Shown here one piece after another: positions 6,261-13,972 of a stretch of 25,045 nt of DNA. The DNA lies in NCBI GenBank assembly GCA_937875395.1, contig CALNCU010000041.1, positions 1 through 25,045 on the forward strand, read 5' to 3'. The notes beneath the pieces were generated by a model. It did not search any database, was not told the origin of the DNA, and saw only the letters and a list, made by a program, of their open reading frames with translations. Made by a program: the position numbers and the translations under genes. The number at the start of each line of letters is the position of its first letter. Position 1 is the first letter of the stretch. The stretch is from an uncultured Armatimonadota bacterium (GTDB taxonomy: Bacteria; Armatimonadota; UBA5829; DTJY01).

Positions 6261-7928
6261 ATGCCTTACGTTTCGCTCTACAGAAAATACAGATCCCAGA
6301 CATTTGAAGATGTCATGGGGCAGGACCATGTTATAAAGACTCTGCAAAACGCCATCCGGCTGGGCAAGGTTGCGCATGCGTACCTCTTCTGCGGAACAAG
6401 GGGCACCGGCAAAACAACCACCGCCCGGCTTCTGGCAAAGGCCATGAACTGTCAGAGCGGCCCCACGCCCACGCCGTGCAATACCTGCCCGTCGTGCAAA
6501 AGCGTGACGGAGGGTTCTGCAATGGATATTGTAGAACTGGATGCCGCCTCTCACAGAAGCATAAGGGATATTGAAGAGATACGGGAGAACGTAAAGTTCC
6601 CCCCAATGGAGCTTAGATACAAGGTCTTTATAATAGATGAGGCGCACCAGCTCTCAAGCGATGCAAAGGATGCCTTCCTTAAAACGCTGGAAGAGCCGCC
6701 TGCACACGCAATATTCATTCTTGCAACAACAGAGCCGCAGAGCATTCCGGTAACAATACGGTCGCGCTGCCAGCAGTTCGATTTTAGGCGCGGCTCACTA
6801 AAAGACCTTAAAGACCGGCTGCGTTACGTTGCAGAAAACGAGGGCGCAGGCGCAGACGATGCCGCGCTGAATCTTATGGCAATAAACGCAGACGGGTCAT
6901 GGCGTGACGGCCTGAGCCTGCTTGAACAGGTACTTGCATACACAGACGGCGCCATAACCGTAGAAGATGTAAACACGGTACTGGGAACAGTCACGCAAGA
7001 CTTCCTGTTCCGCATAACGGATATTCTGGCGGAAGGAGACCAGGCCGGGGCCTTTGAAGCAGCGGCAGAAGCCGTAAACTCCGGCAAGGAGATGCAACAA
7101 CTCCTGCGCTCCATGGCGGGGCACATGAGAAACCTGCTCTTTGCCCTTGTAACAAAAAACGCAGACGTACTTACAACAAGCACAGAATCGGCGGCGCAGA
7201 TGCAAAAGCAGGCGGTAAAGTTTAGTAAAACAGCGCTCCTGCAAGGCGTCTCAATCTTTACAGAAGCAGAAAAAGAGACCCGGTACAGCCAGGCCCACAG
7301 GCTTCTCCTGGAGCTCGCGCTCCTTAAAATGATAGAAGCCGCCGCAGAGCCTGCACGCGCAGCATCGGCACAACCGTTACCGGTGGAAAAACCCATGCCG
7401 GAACGCGCACACAGGCAGCCGGAACCTGTCCGGCCCGCAAGGGAAGCCCCGCAAAAAGCGGCTCCCGTTATAGAGAAAAAGCAAAAAACAGCAGAAAAAG
7501 AGACCCCGGCAAAGGCAGATGCCGGAGCGCACGGCAAGCAAAATTTGCCGGAATTTGATAAAATATATAAAAAGTGGAATCTGGTTCTGCAGCATACAAA
7601 AAGTATAAACATAACAGCCTATGCACTGCTTACAGATGCCACTCCAACAGAATTAAGAGATGGAGCCATTGTCCTCAAATTCAAAGGAGAGGGCCAGAAA
7701 AACCTGCTCATGAACGAATCCGGCAAAGCGCCCAAAAAACAGGCGCTCCTGACGGCGCTTGAGCGGGTCTTTGGCGTGGCAAACGCAGGCATAATCTGCG
7801 AGGTTCTGGAGCCGGAGCAGGCAGCAGCGGTGAAGCCGGAACCTGAAGCGGCCCCCGTAGAAGATGTCCAGGGGCAGGAGACACTTGCAAACGTGCTGGA
7901 TATGTTCGGCGGAGAGATAGTAAACTGA
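6261..7928 (+). CDS. dnaX: DNA polymerase III subunit tau (clamp loader ATPase)
   Basis: The 555-residue AAA+ motor subunit of the replicative clamp loader, which opens the beta clamp and ties polymerase cores to the helicase. Visible features are Walker A GTRGTGKT (45-52), the zinc module C64, C73, C76, C79, Walker B VFIIDEAH (122-129), sensor-1 ATTEPQ (155-160) and the SRC arginine-finger motif (168-170). Residues about 365-435 are a Pro/Ala/Lys-rich linker, followed by a C-terminal tau-like domain (about 435-530, PEFDKIYKKWNLVLQHTKSIN). The full-length tau form is encoded. I see no correctly phased slippery heptamer with a stem-loop to make a short gamma form. The ATG at 6261 has only a weak ribosome site (GGCGGTAG). 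Confidence 0.96.
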   Translation: MPYVSLYRKYRSQTFEDVMGQDHVIKTLQNAIRLGKVAHAYLFCGTRGTGKTTTARLLAKAMNCQSGPTPTPCNTCPSCKSVTEGSAMDIVELDAASHRSIRDIEEIRENVKFPPMELRYKVFIIDEAHQLSSDAKDAFLKTLEEPPAHAIFILATTEPQSIPVTIRSRCQQFDFRRGSLKDLKDRLRYVAENEGAGADDAALNLMAINADGSWRDGLSLLEQVLAYTDGAITVEDVNTVLGTVTQDFLFRITDILAEGDQAGAFEAAAEAVNSGKEMQQLLRSMAGHMRNLLFALVTKNADVLTTSTESAAQMQKQAVKFSKTALLQGVSIFTEAEKETRYSQAHRLLLELALLKMIEAAAEPARAASAQPLPVEKPMPERAHRQPEPVRPAREAPQKAAPVIEKKQKTAEKETPAKADAGAHGKQNLPEFDKIYKKWNLVLQHTKSINITAYALLTDATPTELRDGAIVLKFKGEGQKNLLMNESGKAPKKQALLTALERVFGVANAGIICEVLEPEQAAAVKPEPEAAPVEDVQGQETLANVLDMFGGEIVN

Positions 7929-8018
7929 TTTAAACCGGATACGGGATAACGGATATCCCCAGGTGTTTCGGTAAATAACCTCCCTTGCGGAGGAGAGAAT
8001 ATTTTTCAGGAGACAGAT

Positions 8019-8363
8019 ATGAAGAACCCGTTTGGAAACATGGGCGGCCTTGGCGACCTTGGCGGAATGATGAAACAGGCCAAAAAAATGTATGAAGACG
8101 TCCAAAAGACCCAGGAAGAACTGGCCGCCGTAAGACTTGAGGCTGCCTCCGGTGGAGGAATGGTAAAAGTTGCGGCAAGCGGCACAGGCGAAATCCTTGA
8201 GATAAAGATAGACCCCCAGGTTGTAGACCCGGAAGACGTAGAAATGCTTGAAGACCTGGTAATCACCGCCGTAAGAGAAGCGCTTGCAAAGGCCAAAGAG
8301 ATGGAAGTAGAACAAATGCAGGCAGCAACCGGCGGATTAAACCTTCCGGGAATGCTTGGTTAA
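8019..8363 (+). CDS. ybaB: Nucleoid-associated protein YbaB/EbfC family
   Basis: A 114-residue small DNA-binding protein, the usual size. The Gly/Met-rich N-terminus (NPFGNMGGLGDLGGMMKQAK) leads into a coiled helix (MYEDVQKTQEELAAVRLEAAS), the conserved core GGGMVKVAASGTGEILEIKI, and a C-terminal helix (VEMLEDLVITAVREALAKAK) as in YbaB/EbfC. Homologues bind DNA as tweezers-shaped dimers. The gene is conserved between dnaX and recR across many bacteria, as here, hinting at a link to recombination or repair. AGGAG lies 8 nt before the ATG. The 90-nt gap from dnaX contains a small 5-bp hairpin (CCTCC/GGAGG around 7979-7993). Confidence 0.95.
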   Translation: MKNPFGNMGGLGDLGGMMKQAKKMYEDVQKTQEELAAVRLEAASGGGMVKVAASGTGEILEIKIDPQVVDPEDVEMLEDLVITAVREALAKAKEMEVEQMQAATGGLNLPGMLG

Positions 8364-8393
8364 AATACTCCGCAGGGCGGAGAGAGGTAAACA

Positions 8394-8990
8394 ATGCACT
8401 ACGCAAGACCGCTTGCAAAGCTGGTTGGCGCACTTGAAAGGCTTCCGGGAATAGGTCCCAAATCTGCACAAAGGCTGGCATTCCACCTTTTGCATATATC
8501 AGAAGATGAGACACGGAGCCTTATTGAAGCCATAACCGAAGTAAAAGAGAAAATAACACAGTGCAAAGTCTGTTACAACTTTGCAGAGGCCGATATCTGT
8601 AATATCTGCAGCAGCCCTAAGCGGGAAAAGGATACAATATGCGTTGTAGCCGAACCCCGCGACATCATTGCCATAGAGAAGACAAACGAGTTCCGCGGCA
8701 CCTACCACGTGCTGCAGGGCGTAATCTCTCCCATGGACGGCATAGGGCCGGATATGCTCCGCATACGCGAGCTTATGGCAAGAATTACAGGCGGAGGCAT
8801 AAAAGAAATAATACTGGCTACCAACCCTACCATAGAGGGCGATACAACAGCAATGTATCTGGCCGGCATACTGAAGCCGCTGGGAGTAAAAGTGACGCGC
8901 ATAGCGCACGGAATGCCCGTAGGCGGCGACATGGATTATGCAGACCAGGCAACGCTTATCCGCGCCCTTGAGTGGCGAAGGGAGATATAA
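8394..8990 (+). CDS. recR: Recombination mediator protein RecR
   Basis: 198 residues, the standard length for RecR, which works with RecF/RecO to load RecA onto gaps in single-stranded DNA. Visible parts are the helix-hairpin-helix DNA-binding motif (LERLPGIGPKSAQRLAFHLL, 14-33), the four-cysteine zinc finger (C57, C60, C69, C72), and the Toprim domain from about residue 80 (ICVVAEPRDIIAIEKT, then EIILATNPTIEGDTTAMYL). All conserved positions are present, including the Walker-like C-terminal part (HGMPVGGDMDYADQATL). It is preceded by GGAGAGAGG about 7 nt before the ATG and lies 30 nt after ybaB. Confidence 0.97.
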   Translation: MHYARPLAKLVGALERLPGIGPKSAQRLAFHLLHISEDETRSLIEAITEVKEKITQCKVCYNFAEADICNICSSPKREKDTICVVAEPRDIIAIEKTNEFRGTYHVLQGVISPMDGIGPDMLRIRELMARITGGGIKEIILATNPTIEGDTTAMYLAGILKPLGVKVTRIAHGMPVGGDMDYADQATLIRALEWRREI

Positions 8991-8996
8991 ACCGCT

Positions 8997-9020
8997 CCCG
9001 CCGATTGGTTAACAGGCGGG
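8997..9020 (+). other. Intercistronic hairpin between recR and the oxidoreductase genes
   Basis: CCCGCC (8997-9002) pairs with GGCGGG (9015-9020) across a 12-nt loop. No T run follows, so it is not a convincing terminator; it could slow transcription or protect the downstream RNA end. Confidence 0.4.
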
Positions 9021-9052
9021 GTACTAACAGGAGTAAGAGAGGAGCCTAACAA

Positions 9053-9631
9053 ATGGCAAAACTAACCGAAATACGGTGGCACGGCCGAGGCGGACAGGGA
9101 GCCAAAACGGCAGCGCTGCTGTTTGGTGATGCCGTACTTGGACAGGGCAAATACATGCAGGCTTTCCCAGAGTACGGCCCGGAGAGAATGGGCGCACCCG
9201 TCCAGTCTTACAACCGTATAAGCGACGAACCCATCAACCTGCACTGCTCGGTAACAGAGCCGCAGGTAGTAGTAGTCCTTGACCCCACTCTCATTGGAAC
9301 AGTGGATGTAATCCAGGGGCTGCCTACAGATGGGACAATTATTATAAACACAGACCGGCCGGCCTCTAAGTTCAAAGAGATGCTGGGGCTTAACACTCAG
9401 AAGGTCTACACCGTAGATGCTTCTAAAATAGCAAAGGAGACCATAGGCAGGGACATCCCCAACACGCCAATGATGGGCGCACTTGTTAAAGCCACCGGAC
9501 TCCTGGATTTTGAAGACATGCTGAAAGAGACCAAGGTAAAGCTGACAAAGAAGTTCCGCAACAAACCGGAAGTTATTGACGGCAACATTAAGGCCATCCG
9601 GCGTGCATACGAAGAACTTAAGGCTGACTAG
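9053..9631 (+). CDS. porG: 2-oxoacid:ferredoxin oxidoreductase, gamma subunit
   Basis: A 192-residue gamma subunit (domain III) of the pyruvate/2-oxoacid:ferredoxin oxidoreductase family. The N-terminal IRWHGRGGQGAKTAALLFGDA motif (7-27, given here only as WHGRGGQG) is diagnostic. It is followed by the conserved FPEYGPERMGAPVQSYNRIS region (39-58) and the Rossmann-like core (VVVVLDPTL, then TIIINTDRP). Ending in NGNIKAIRRAYEE-like residues is typical. It is the first gene of a gamma-alpha-beta set; the enzyme decarboxylates a 2-oxoacid to acyl-CoA and passes electrons to ferredoxin. GGAG lies about 8 nt before the ATG. The substrate (pyruvate is most likely) is not certain from sequence. Confidence 0.93.
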   Translation: MAKLTEIRWHGRGGQGAKTAALLFGDAVLGQGKYMQAFPEYGPERMGAPVQSYNRISDEPINLHCSVTEPQVVVVLDPTLIGTVDVIQGLPTDGTIIINTDRPASKFKEMLGLNTQKVYTVDASKIAKETIGRDIPNTPMMGALVKATGLLDFEDMLKETKVKLTKKFRNKPEVIDGNIKAIRRAYEELKAD

Positions 9632-9645
9632 TAGGAGGATTCAAC

Positions 9646-10839
9646 TTGGCTACCAAAGAGAGAATAGCCCTAACGGGTAACGAAGCAACGGCCATGGCCA
9701 TGAAGCAGATCAACCCGGATGTCTGCGCGGCCTACCCAATCACGCCGGCAACAGAGATCATGCAGATCTTTGCAACCTACGTGGCTGATGGCCTGGTAAA
9801 TACAGAACTGGTAACAGTAGAAAGCGAACACAGCGCAATGAGCGCCACCATAGGCGCATGCTGCGCCGGCGCGCGCTCCATGACAGCAACCTCATCGCAG
9901 GGGCTTGCATACATGTTCGAGATGCTCTACATCGCAGCGGGACTGCGGCTTCCCATAGTAATGCCCATGGTAAACCGCGCCCTCTCCGCACCCATCAACA
10001 TTCACTGCGACCACGGTGACTCAATGGGCACACGCGATGCAGGCTGGATTCAGATAAATGCAGAAAACGTGCAGGAATCATACGACAACCTTATAATGGC
10101 AATGCGCATTGCAGAGCACCCGGAGGTTCAGCTGCCGGCAATGGTAACCTTTGACGGGTTCATCATCAGCCACGCAATGGAACCGGTAGATGTGATCTCA
10201 GATGCAGAAGTGCAGGAGTTCATAGGCGAATACAAGCCCAGGTTCTCCCTGCTTGATATAGACAACCCCATAACCGTGGGGGCAATAGACTTTAATGACT
10301 ATTACTTTGAGCACAGGCGCGCAATTGCCGAACCCATGATAAACGGCGTCCTTAAAGTTGCAGAAGAGGTATCGGACGAGTTTGCAAAGAAATTCGGCCG
10401 CAAATACGGAATCTTCCAGGAATACCGCATGGACGATGCAGAAGTAGCAATAGTAGTCCTTGGTTCCGCCGCAGGTACCGCAAAGTACGTGATTGACGAA
10501 CTTCGCCAAAAGGGCATAAAGGCCGGCATGATAAAGATCCGCCTCTTCCGCCCGTTCCCGTACAAGCAGCTGGCAGAGGCGTTAAAAGACGTCAAAGCCG
10601 TGGCGGTACTGGACAGGTCAGATGCGCTTGCAGGCATGGGCGGCCCCGTATTCGGTGAAGTCCGCTCCGCCCTCTACGATCTTCCGGTAAGGCCGATTAC
10701 CACAAACTACGTCTACGGCCTGGGCGGCAGGGACATCACCCTGGATCATATCCGCGGAGTCTACGGAGACCTTCTCTCAATTGCAAATGAAGACAAGGTT
10801 CCGGCAAACCTGGTAACATACCTGGGCGTTAGAGAATAG
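9646..10839 (+). CDS. porA: 2-oxoacid:ferredoxin oxidoreductase, alpha subunit (pyruvate type)
   Basis: A 397-residue alpha subunit. It starts with TTG (9646-9648), supported by TAGGAGG ending 9 nt upstream; no ATG lies nearby in frame. Key features are the N-terminal GNEA and YPITPATEIM (about 36-45) of the pyrimidine-binding half, the VESEHSAMSATIGACCAGAR block, TATSSQGLAYMFEMLYIAAG and NRALSAPINIHCDHGDSM, all characteristic of pyruvate-synthase alpha chains. The C-terminal domain II (about 255-390) contains VVLGSAAGTAKYVIDELRQKG and IRLFRPFPYKQL. It lies 14 nt after the gamma gene and 27 nt before the beta gene. No gene for the delta (two-[4Fe-4S] ferredoxin) subunit separates gamma and alpha as it usually does. 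Confidence 0.94.
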   Translation: MATKERIALTGNEATAMAMKQINPDVCAAYPITPATEIMQIFATYVADGLVNTELVTVESEHSAMSATIGACCAGARSMTATSSQGLAYMFEMLYIAAGLRLPIVMPMVNRALSAPINIHCDHGDSMGTRDAGWIQINAENVQESYDNLIMAMRIAEHPEVQLPAMVTFDGFIISHAMEPVDVISDAEVQEFIGEYKPRFSLLDIDNPITVGAIDFNDYYFEHRRAIAEPMINGVLKVAEEVSDEFAKKFGRKYGIFQEYRMDDAEVAIVVLGSAAGTAKYVIDELRQKGIKAGMIKIRLFRPFPYKQLAEALKDVKAVAVLDRSDALAGMGGPVFGEVRSALYDLPVRPITTNYVYGLGGRDITLDHIRGVYGDLLSIANEDKVPANLVTYLGVRE

Positions 10840-10866
10840 GACGATTAGGGATTAAGGAGAAGCATA

Positions 10867-11790
10867 ATGGCTAACTTGAAAGAACTATCCAAAAAGGGAA
10901 AAACCCTGGCGTCCGGGCATAGAGCCTGCGCCGGGTGCACCTTCCCTATTATACTTAGACAGGTACTTGCAGCAGCAGATACCCCGCTTGTATGCGGGTC
11001 TGCAACCGGCTGCATGGAAGTAACAACAACCATCTTCCCGTACACATCGTGGAAGACACCCTTCATACACTCTGCGTTTGAGAACGCGGCGGCAACCATA
11101 AGCGGCGTAGAGGCAGCGTACAGTTCCCTCACCCGCCAGGGCAAGTATGACAAGGAAGTAAAATTCATAACATTCGGCGGCGACGGCGGCACCTATGACA
11201 TAGGCCTGCAGTCCCTCTCTGGAGCAATGGAACGCGGCCACAACATGCTCTACGTCTGCTACAACAACGAGGCGTACATGAACACCGGCATCCAGCGTTC
11301 CAGCGCAACACCCAAGGGCGCAGAGACCACAACAACGCCAATAGGCAAGGCAAGGCAGGGCAAGCAGCAGTACAAGAAAGACCTCACCGCCATCATGGTG
11401 GCGCACAACATCCCGTACGTAGCGCAGGCCGCACCCAGCCACTGGAACGACCTTATAACAAAGGTTCAGAAGGCCCTTGCAGTAGACGGCCCCGCGTTCA
11501 TCAACGTGCTTATGCCATGCCGCCTGGGCTGGTCATTCCAGCCGCAGTACGGTATGCAGATGGCCCGCGATGCCGTAAACAGCTGCTACTGGCCGCTCTA
11601 CGAGGTTGAAAACGGAGTCTACAAAATCAACTCCAAACCTAAAGAGAAGCTGCCCATAGCAGAGTTCCTTAAAAAGCAGACCAAGTTCCGGCACATGTTC
11701 AAACCCGGCAATGAAGACAAGCTGGCAGACCTTCAGGCCGAGGTAGACAGGCGCTGGGAAGCTTTGCTCAAAAGAGAAGCCATGGGTTAA
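10867..11790 (+). CDS. porB: 2-oxoacid:ferredoxin oxidoreductase, beta subunit
   Basis: The 307-residue thiamine-diphosphate and iron-sulfur subunit. The cluster ligands expected for this family are present: C21 and C24 (GHRACAGC), C49 (SATGCMEV) and C218 (MPCRLGW). The thiamine diphosphate and magnesium motif runs from GGDGGTYDIG (104-113) to CYNNEAYMNTGIQRS (131-145). The substrate-side block TPIGKA (157-162) is also typical. It completes an alpha-beta-gamma enzyme that oxidises pyruvate (or a related 2-oxoacid) with CoA, reducing ferredoxin, or runs in reverse for CO2 fixation. AAGGAG lies 6 nt before the ATG. No cysteine-rich ferredoxin domain is fused to any of the three subunits. Confidence 0.95.
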   Translation: MANLKELSKKGKTLASGHRACAGCTFPIILRQVLAAADTPLVCGSATGCMEVTTTIFPYTSWKTPFIHSAFENAAATISGVEAAYSSLTRQGKYDKEVKFITFGGDGGTYDIGLQSLSGAMERGHNMLYVCYNNEAYMNTGIQRSSATPKGAETTTTPIGKARQGKQQYKKDLTAIMVAHNIPYVAQAAPSHWNDLITKVQKALAVDGPAFINVLMPCRLGWSFQPQYGMQMARDAVNSCYWPLYEVENGVYKINSKPKEKLPIAEFLKKQTKFRHMFKPGNEDKLADLQAEVDRRWEALLKREAMG

Positions 11791-11819
11791 ATCCGGGGCT
11801 GTAACTTAAGAGTTATACG

Positions 11820-11828
11820 TGCTATAAT
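11820..11828 (+). promoter_or_regulatory. Possible extended -10 promoter before the small membrane-protein gene
   Basis: TGCTATAAT (11820-11828) has the TGn extension and a perfect TATAAT, but no -35 hexamer. A start about 7 nt downstream would fall inside the 5' arm of the palindrome at 11828-11861, which makes function less certain. Confidence 0.4.
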
Positions 11829-11861
11829 TGTAGGGGCAGGTCTTGTGGTCTGCCCCTACAA
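11828..11861. repeat. Perfect 12-bp inverted repeat, possible dispersed palindromic element
   Basis: TTGTAGGGGCAG (11828-11839) and CTGCCCCTACAA (11850-11861) are perfect complements around a 10-nt loop. No T run follows on either strand, so it is not a terminator. The GTAGGGGC...GCCCCTAC design resembles, from memory, palindromic intergenic repeats common in several bacterial phyla. Only one copy is in the window. Confidence 0.6.
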
Positions 11862-11878
11862 GAGTATTAGGATGGTGC

Positions 11879-12331
11879 ATGGCAAAACCCGGCAGGCCGT
11901 GGGTGCTGAGGCAGTTTTCGCTGCTTAGAACATCAATTGCCCTGAGACTTTTTGTTACAGGGGCGCTTGGATATATCTGCCTGCCGCCTCTGGTTTTTTC
12001 CGTTTTATGGAAACGTGTGGAAAATTCAATAGATGGTCCGTTCCCAAGCACCGGAGCAACGGTTGTGCTGCCCGTGGTACTTTTATATGTTGCGCTGCCC
12101 TCGCTCATAATTGCAATAGCTCTATGGGCGAACGCGCACTGGGCAGGCAATGCTAGATTCATACAGAATGCCCTAACGCCTTTGCTGGGGCTTTTTGTGT
12201 TGCCGTTGATCTCCAAATACGTTGCAGAACACAGGGAATTGCTCTATGGCTCAATAATCATATTGCCGTTTCTTGTAGATGAGACTCTTTTGACCCTGGC
12301 ATGGGTGATTCGCACAGTAAAGAGAACCTAA
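11879..12331 (+). CDS. Small integral membrane protein, function unknown
   Basis: About 150 residues with four predicted membrane segments: near 22-44 (LFVTGALGYICLPPLVFSVL), 60-85 (VVLPVVLLYVALPSLIIAIAL), 98-112 (ALTPLLGLFVLPLIS) and 122-142 (LYGSIIILPFLVDETLLTLA). The N-terminus is basic (MAKPGRPWVLRQF). I chose ATG 11879, 6 nt after AGGA, because an upstream in-frame Met at 11843 lies inside the 11828-11861 hairpin with no ribosome site. No family is recognised. It sits between the oxidoreductase genes and pdxS without obvious functional links. Confidence that it is a real gene is moderate to good. Confidence 0.65.
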   Translation: MAKPGRPWVLRQFSLLRTSIALRLFVTGALGYICLPPLVFSVLWKRVENSIDGPFPSTGATVVLPVVLLYVALPSLIIAIALWANAHWAGNARFIQNALTPLLGLFVLPLISKYVAEHRELLYGSIIILPFLVDETLLTLAWVIRTVKRT

Positions 12332-12382
12332 ACTATAAATAAATCCAACCCGCCAGCGTTGATGGGAAAGAAAGGTGATAAA

Positions 12383-13270
12383 ATGTCCGAAGTAGAGAAG
12401 TCTACCTGGAAAACAAAAGTAGGCCTGGCTGAAATGCTGAAGGGCGGCGTCATCATGGACGTCACCAACGCAGAACAGGCAAAGATTGCAGAAGATGCCG
12501 GCGCAGTTGCCGTTATGGCGCTTGAGCGCGTACCGGCAGACATCCGCAAAGAAGGCGGCGTGGCGCGCATGGCCAGTCTGCGGGTGATAAAAGAGATCAT
12601 GGAAGTGGTATCCATCCCCGTAATGGCAAAGGCCCGGATAGGTCACTTTGCAGAGGCGCAGGTGCTTGAATCCATAGGCGTAGATTTTGTAGATGAAAGC
12701 GAAGTCCTAACACCGGCGGATGAGTTCTACCACATAGACAAACACGCCTTCAAGGTACCGTTTGTATGCGGCTGCCGGGATTTGGGCGATGCGCTCCGCC
12801 GCATAGGTGAAGGCGCAGCCATGATCCGCACCAAGGGCGAGGCCGGAAGCGGCAACATTGTAGAAGCCGTGCGCCACATGCGCTCCGTAGTCTCAGAGAT
12901 GAACCGGCTCAAGACAATGCGCCATGAAGAGCTTATGACCTACGCAAAAAACCTTGGCGCCCCCTATGACCTGGTGGTGGAAGTTGCCAAAACCGGAAAG
13001 CTCCCCGTACCCAACTTCTCCGCAGGCGGCATTGCCACTCCTGCCGACGCATCCCTTATGATGCAGCTTGGCGCAGAGGCGGTGTTTGTAGGCTCCGGCA
13101 TCTTTAAATCCCAGGACCCGGCAAAGAGGGCCAAGGCAATTGTAGATGCAACCACCTACTACAACAAGCCGGAAGTCATAGCAGAGCTCTCCATGGATCT
13201 TGGAGAGGCCATGCCCGGACTTGATATCCGCCAGATGGAAGAGAAGGACAAGTTCTCCACTCGCGGCTAG
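12383..13270 (+). CDS. pdxS: Pyridoxal 5'-phosphate synthase, lyase subunit PdxS
   Basis: 295 residues, the family length. PdxS makes pyridoxal 5'-phosphate (vitamin B6) from ribose 5-phosphate, glyceraldehyde 3-phosphate and ammonia supplied by PdxT; it forms a TIM-barrel dodecamer. Visible are GGVIMDV with its conserved Asp, the active-site lysine in VMAKARIGH (Lys81 in the Bacillus enzyme), the second conserved lysine in RTKGEAGSGNIVEAVRHMR, and the phosphate-binding C-terminal part NFSAGGIATPADASLMMQLG and GSGIFKS. I chose ATG 12383 because an excellent ribosome site (AAAGGTGAT) precedes it by 3-10 nt; ATG 12362 and TTG 12359 upstream lack one. pdxT follows after 90 nt. Confidence 0.97.
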   Translation: MSEVEKSTWKTKVGLAEMLKGGVIMDVTNAEQAKIAEDAGAVAVMALERVPADIRKEGGVARMASLRVIKEIMEVVSIPVMAKARIGHFAEAQVLESIGVDFVDESEVLTPADEFYHIDKHAFKVPFVCGCRDLGDALRRIGEGAAMIRTKGEAGSGNIVEAVRHMRSVVSEMNRLKTMRHEELMTYAKNLGAPYDLVVEVAKTGKLPVPNFSAGGIATPADASLMMQLGAEAVFVGSGIFKSQDPAKRAKAIVDATTYYNKPEVIAELSMDLGEAMPGLDIRQMEEKDKFSTRG

Positions 13271-13289
13271 CAACTTACACAATCAACAC

Positions 13290-13325
13290 GGCACCGGGCG
13301 CAGAAAGCTTGCTGCACCCGGCGCC
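13290..13325 (+). other. Hairpin between pdxS and pdxT
   Basis: GGC, CCGGG and GCAG (13290-13303) pair with CTGC, CCCGG and GCC (13312-13325), 12 bp with two A-C mismatches and an 8-nt loop. No T run follows, so it is not a classical terminator; it may stabilise the pdxS message or set the PdxS:PdxT ratio. Confidence 0.5.
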
Positions 13326-13360
13326 GGATAACCAATGCCAATAACAGCATCATCCCAAAC

Positions 13361-13972
13361 ATGATAAAGAAAACAAATATTATAATAGGTGTGCTCGCCC
13401 TGCAGGGGGCGGTGGAGCCTCACATAAAAATGCTCAAGCAACTTGGGGTAGATGCAACAGCCGTCCGCTCCCCTGAAGAGATAGACCAGATAGACGGGCT
13501 CATCATTCCGGGCGGAGAGAGCACAACTGTGGGCAAGCTTATGGCCCGCTACGGAATAGATAAAAAGATTATAATCCGCGCCAAAGAGGGAATGCCCATC
13601 ATGGGTACCTGCACAGGCATGATCCTTCTGGCAAAAGAGATAGTAGAAAGCGCCCAGCTGCGCCTTGGGCTTATAGACTGCGCCATCCTAAGAAACGCTT
13701 TCGGACGCCAGGTGGACAGTTTTGAAGCAGACCTCTCAATAGACCAGATTGGCGAACCCGCGTACAGGGCCGTCTTTATCCGCGCCCCCTACGCACTAAA
13801 GACTGGGGATAACGTAAATGTTCTTGCCCGCCACAACGGCCGGGCGGTGCTTATAAGGCAGGGAAACCTGCTGGGATGTGCATTCCACCCGGAACTTACG
13901 GATGATACCAGGGTGCATGAATATTTTTTGCAGCTGGTTAAGGACTGGGTAAAGGAGGGATCTGCATGCTGA
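13361..13972 (+). CDS. pdxT: Pyridoxal 5'-phosphate synthase, glutaminase subunit PdxT
   Basis: A 203-residue class I glutamine amidotransferase that releases ammonia from glutamine and channels it to PdxS. Signature segments are GVLALQGAVEPH (10-21), the oxyanion region IIPGGESTT (48-56), the nucleophile C84 in GTCTGMILLA, AFGRQVDSFEADL (113-125), and the catalytic His176 and Glu178 in FHPELTDD. The triad is complete. The ATG at 13361 lacks a visible Shine-Dalgarno sequence, unlike most genes here, so translation may be weak or coupled. The 3' end overlaps the following beta-propeller gene by 7 nt. Confidence 0.96.
   Translation: MIKKTNIIIGVLALQGAVEPHIKMLKQLGVDATAVRSPEEIDQIDGLIIPGGESTTVGKLMARYGIDKKIIIRAKEGMPIMGTCTGMILLAKEIVESAQLRLGLIDCAILRNAFGRQVDSFEADLSIDQIGEPAYRAVFIRAPYALKTGDNVNVLARHNGRAVLIRQGNLLGCAFHPELTDDTRVHEYFLQLVKDWVKEGSAC

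Noticed and set aside
7440..7500. A-rich runs in dnaX (for example CAAAAAAC) as programmed frameshift sites for a gamma subunit
   Set aside because: The runs are not in the X-XXY-YYZ phase needed for -1 slippage, and I see no adjacent stem-loop or early stop in the -1 frame that clearly fits.
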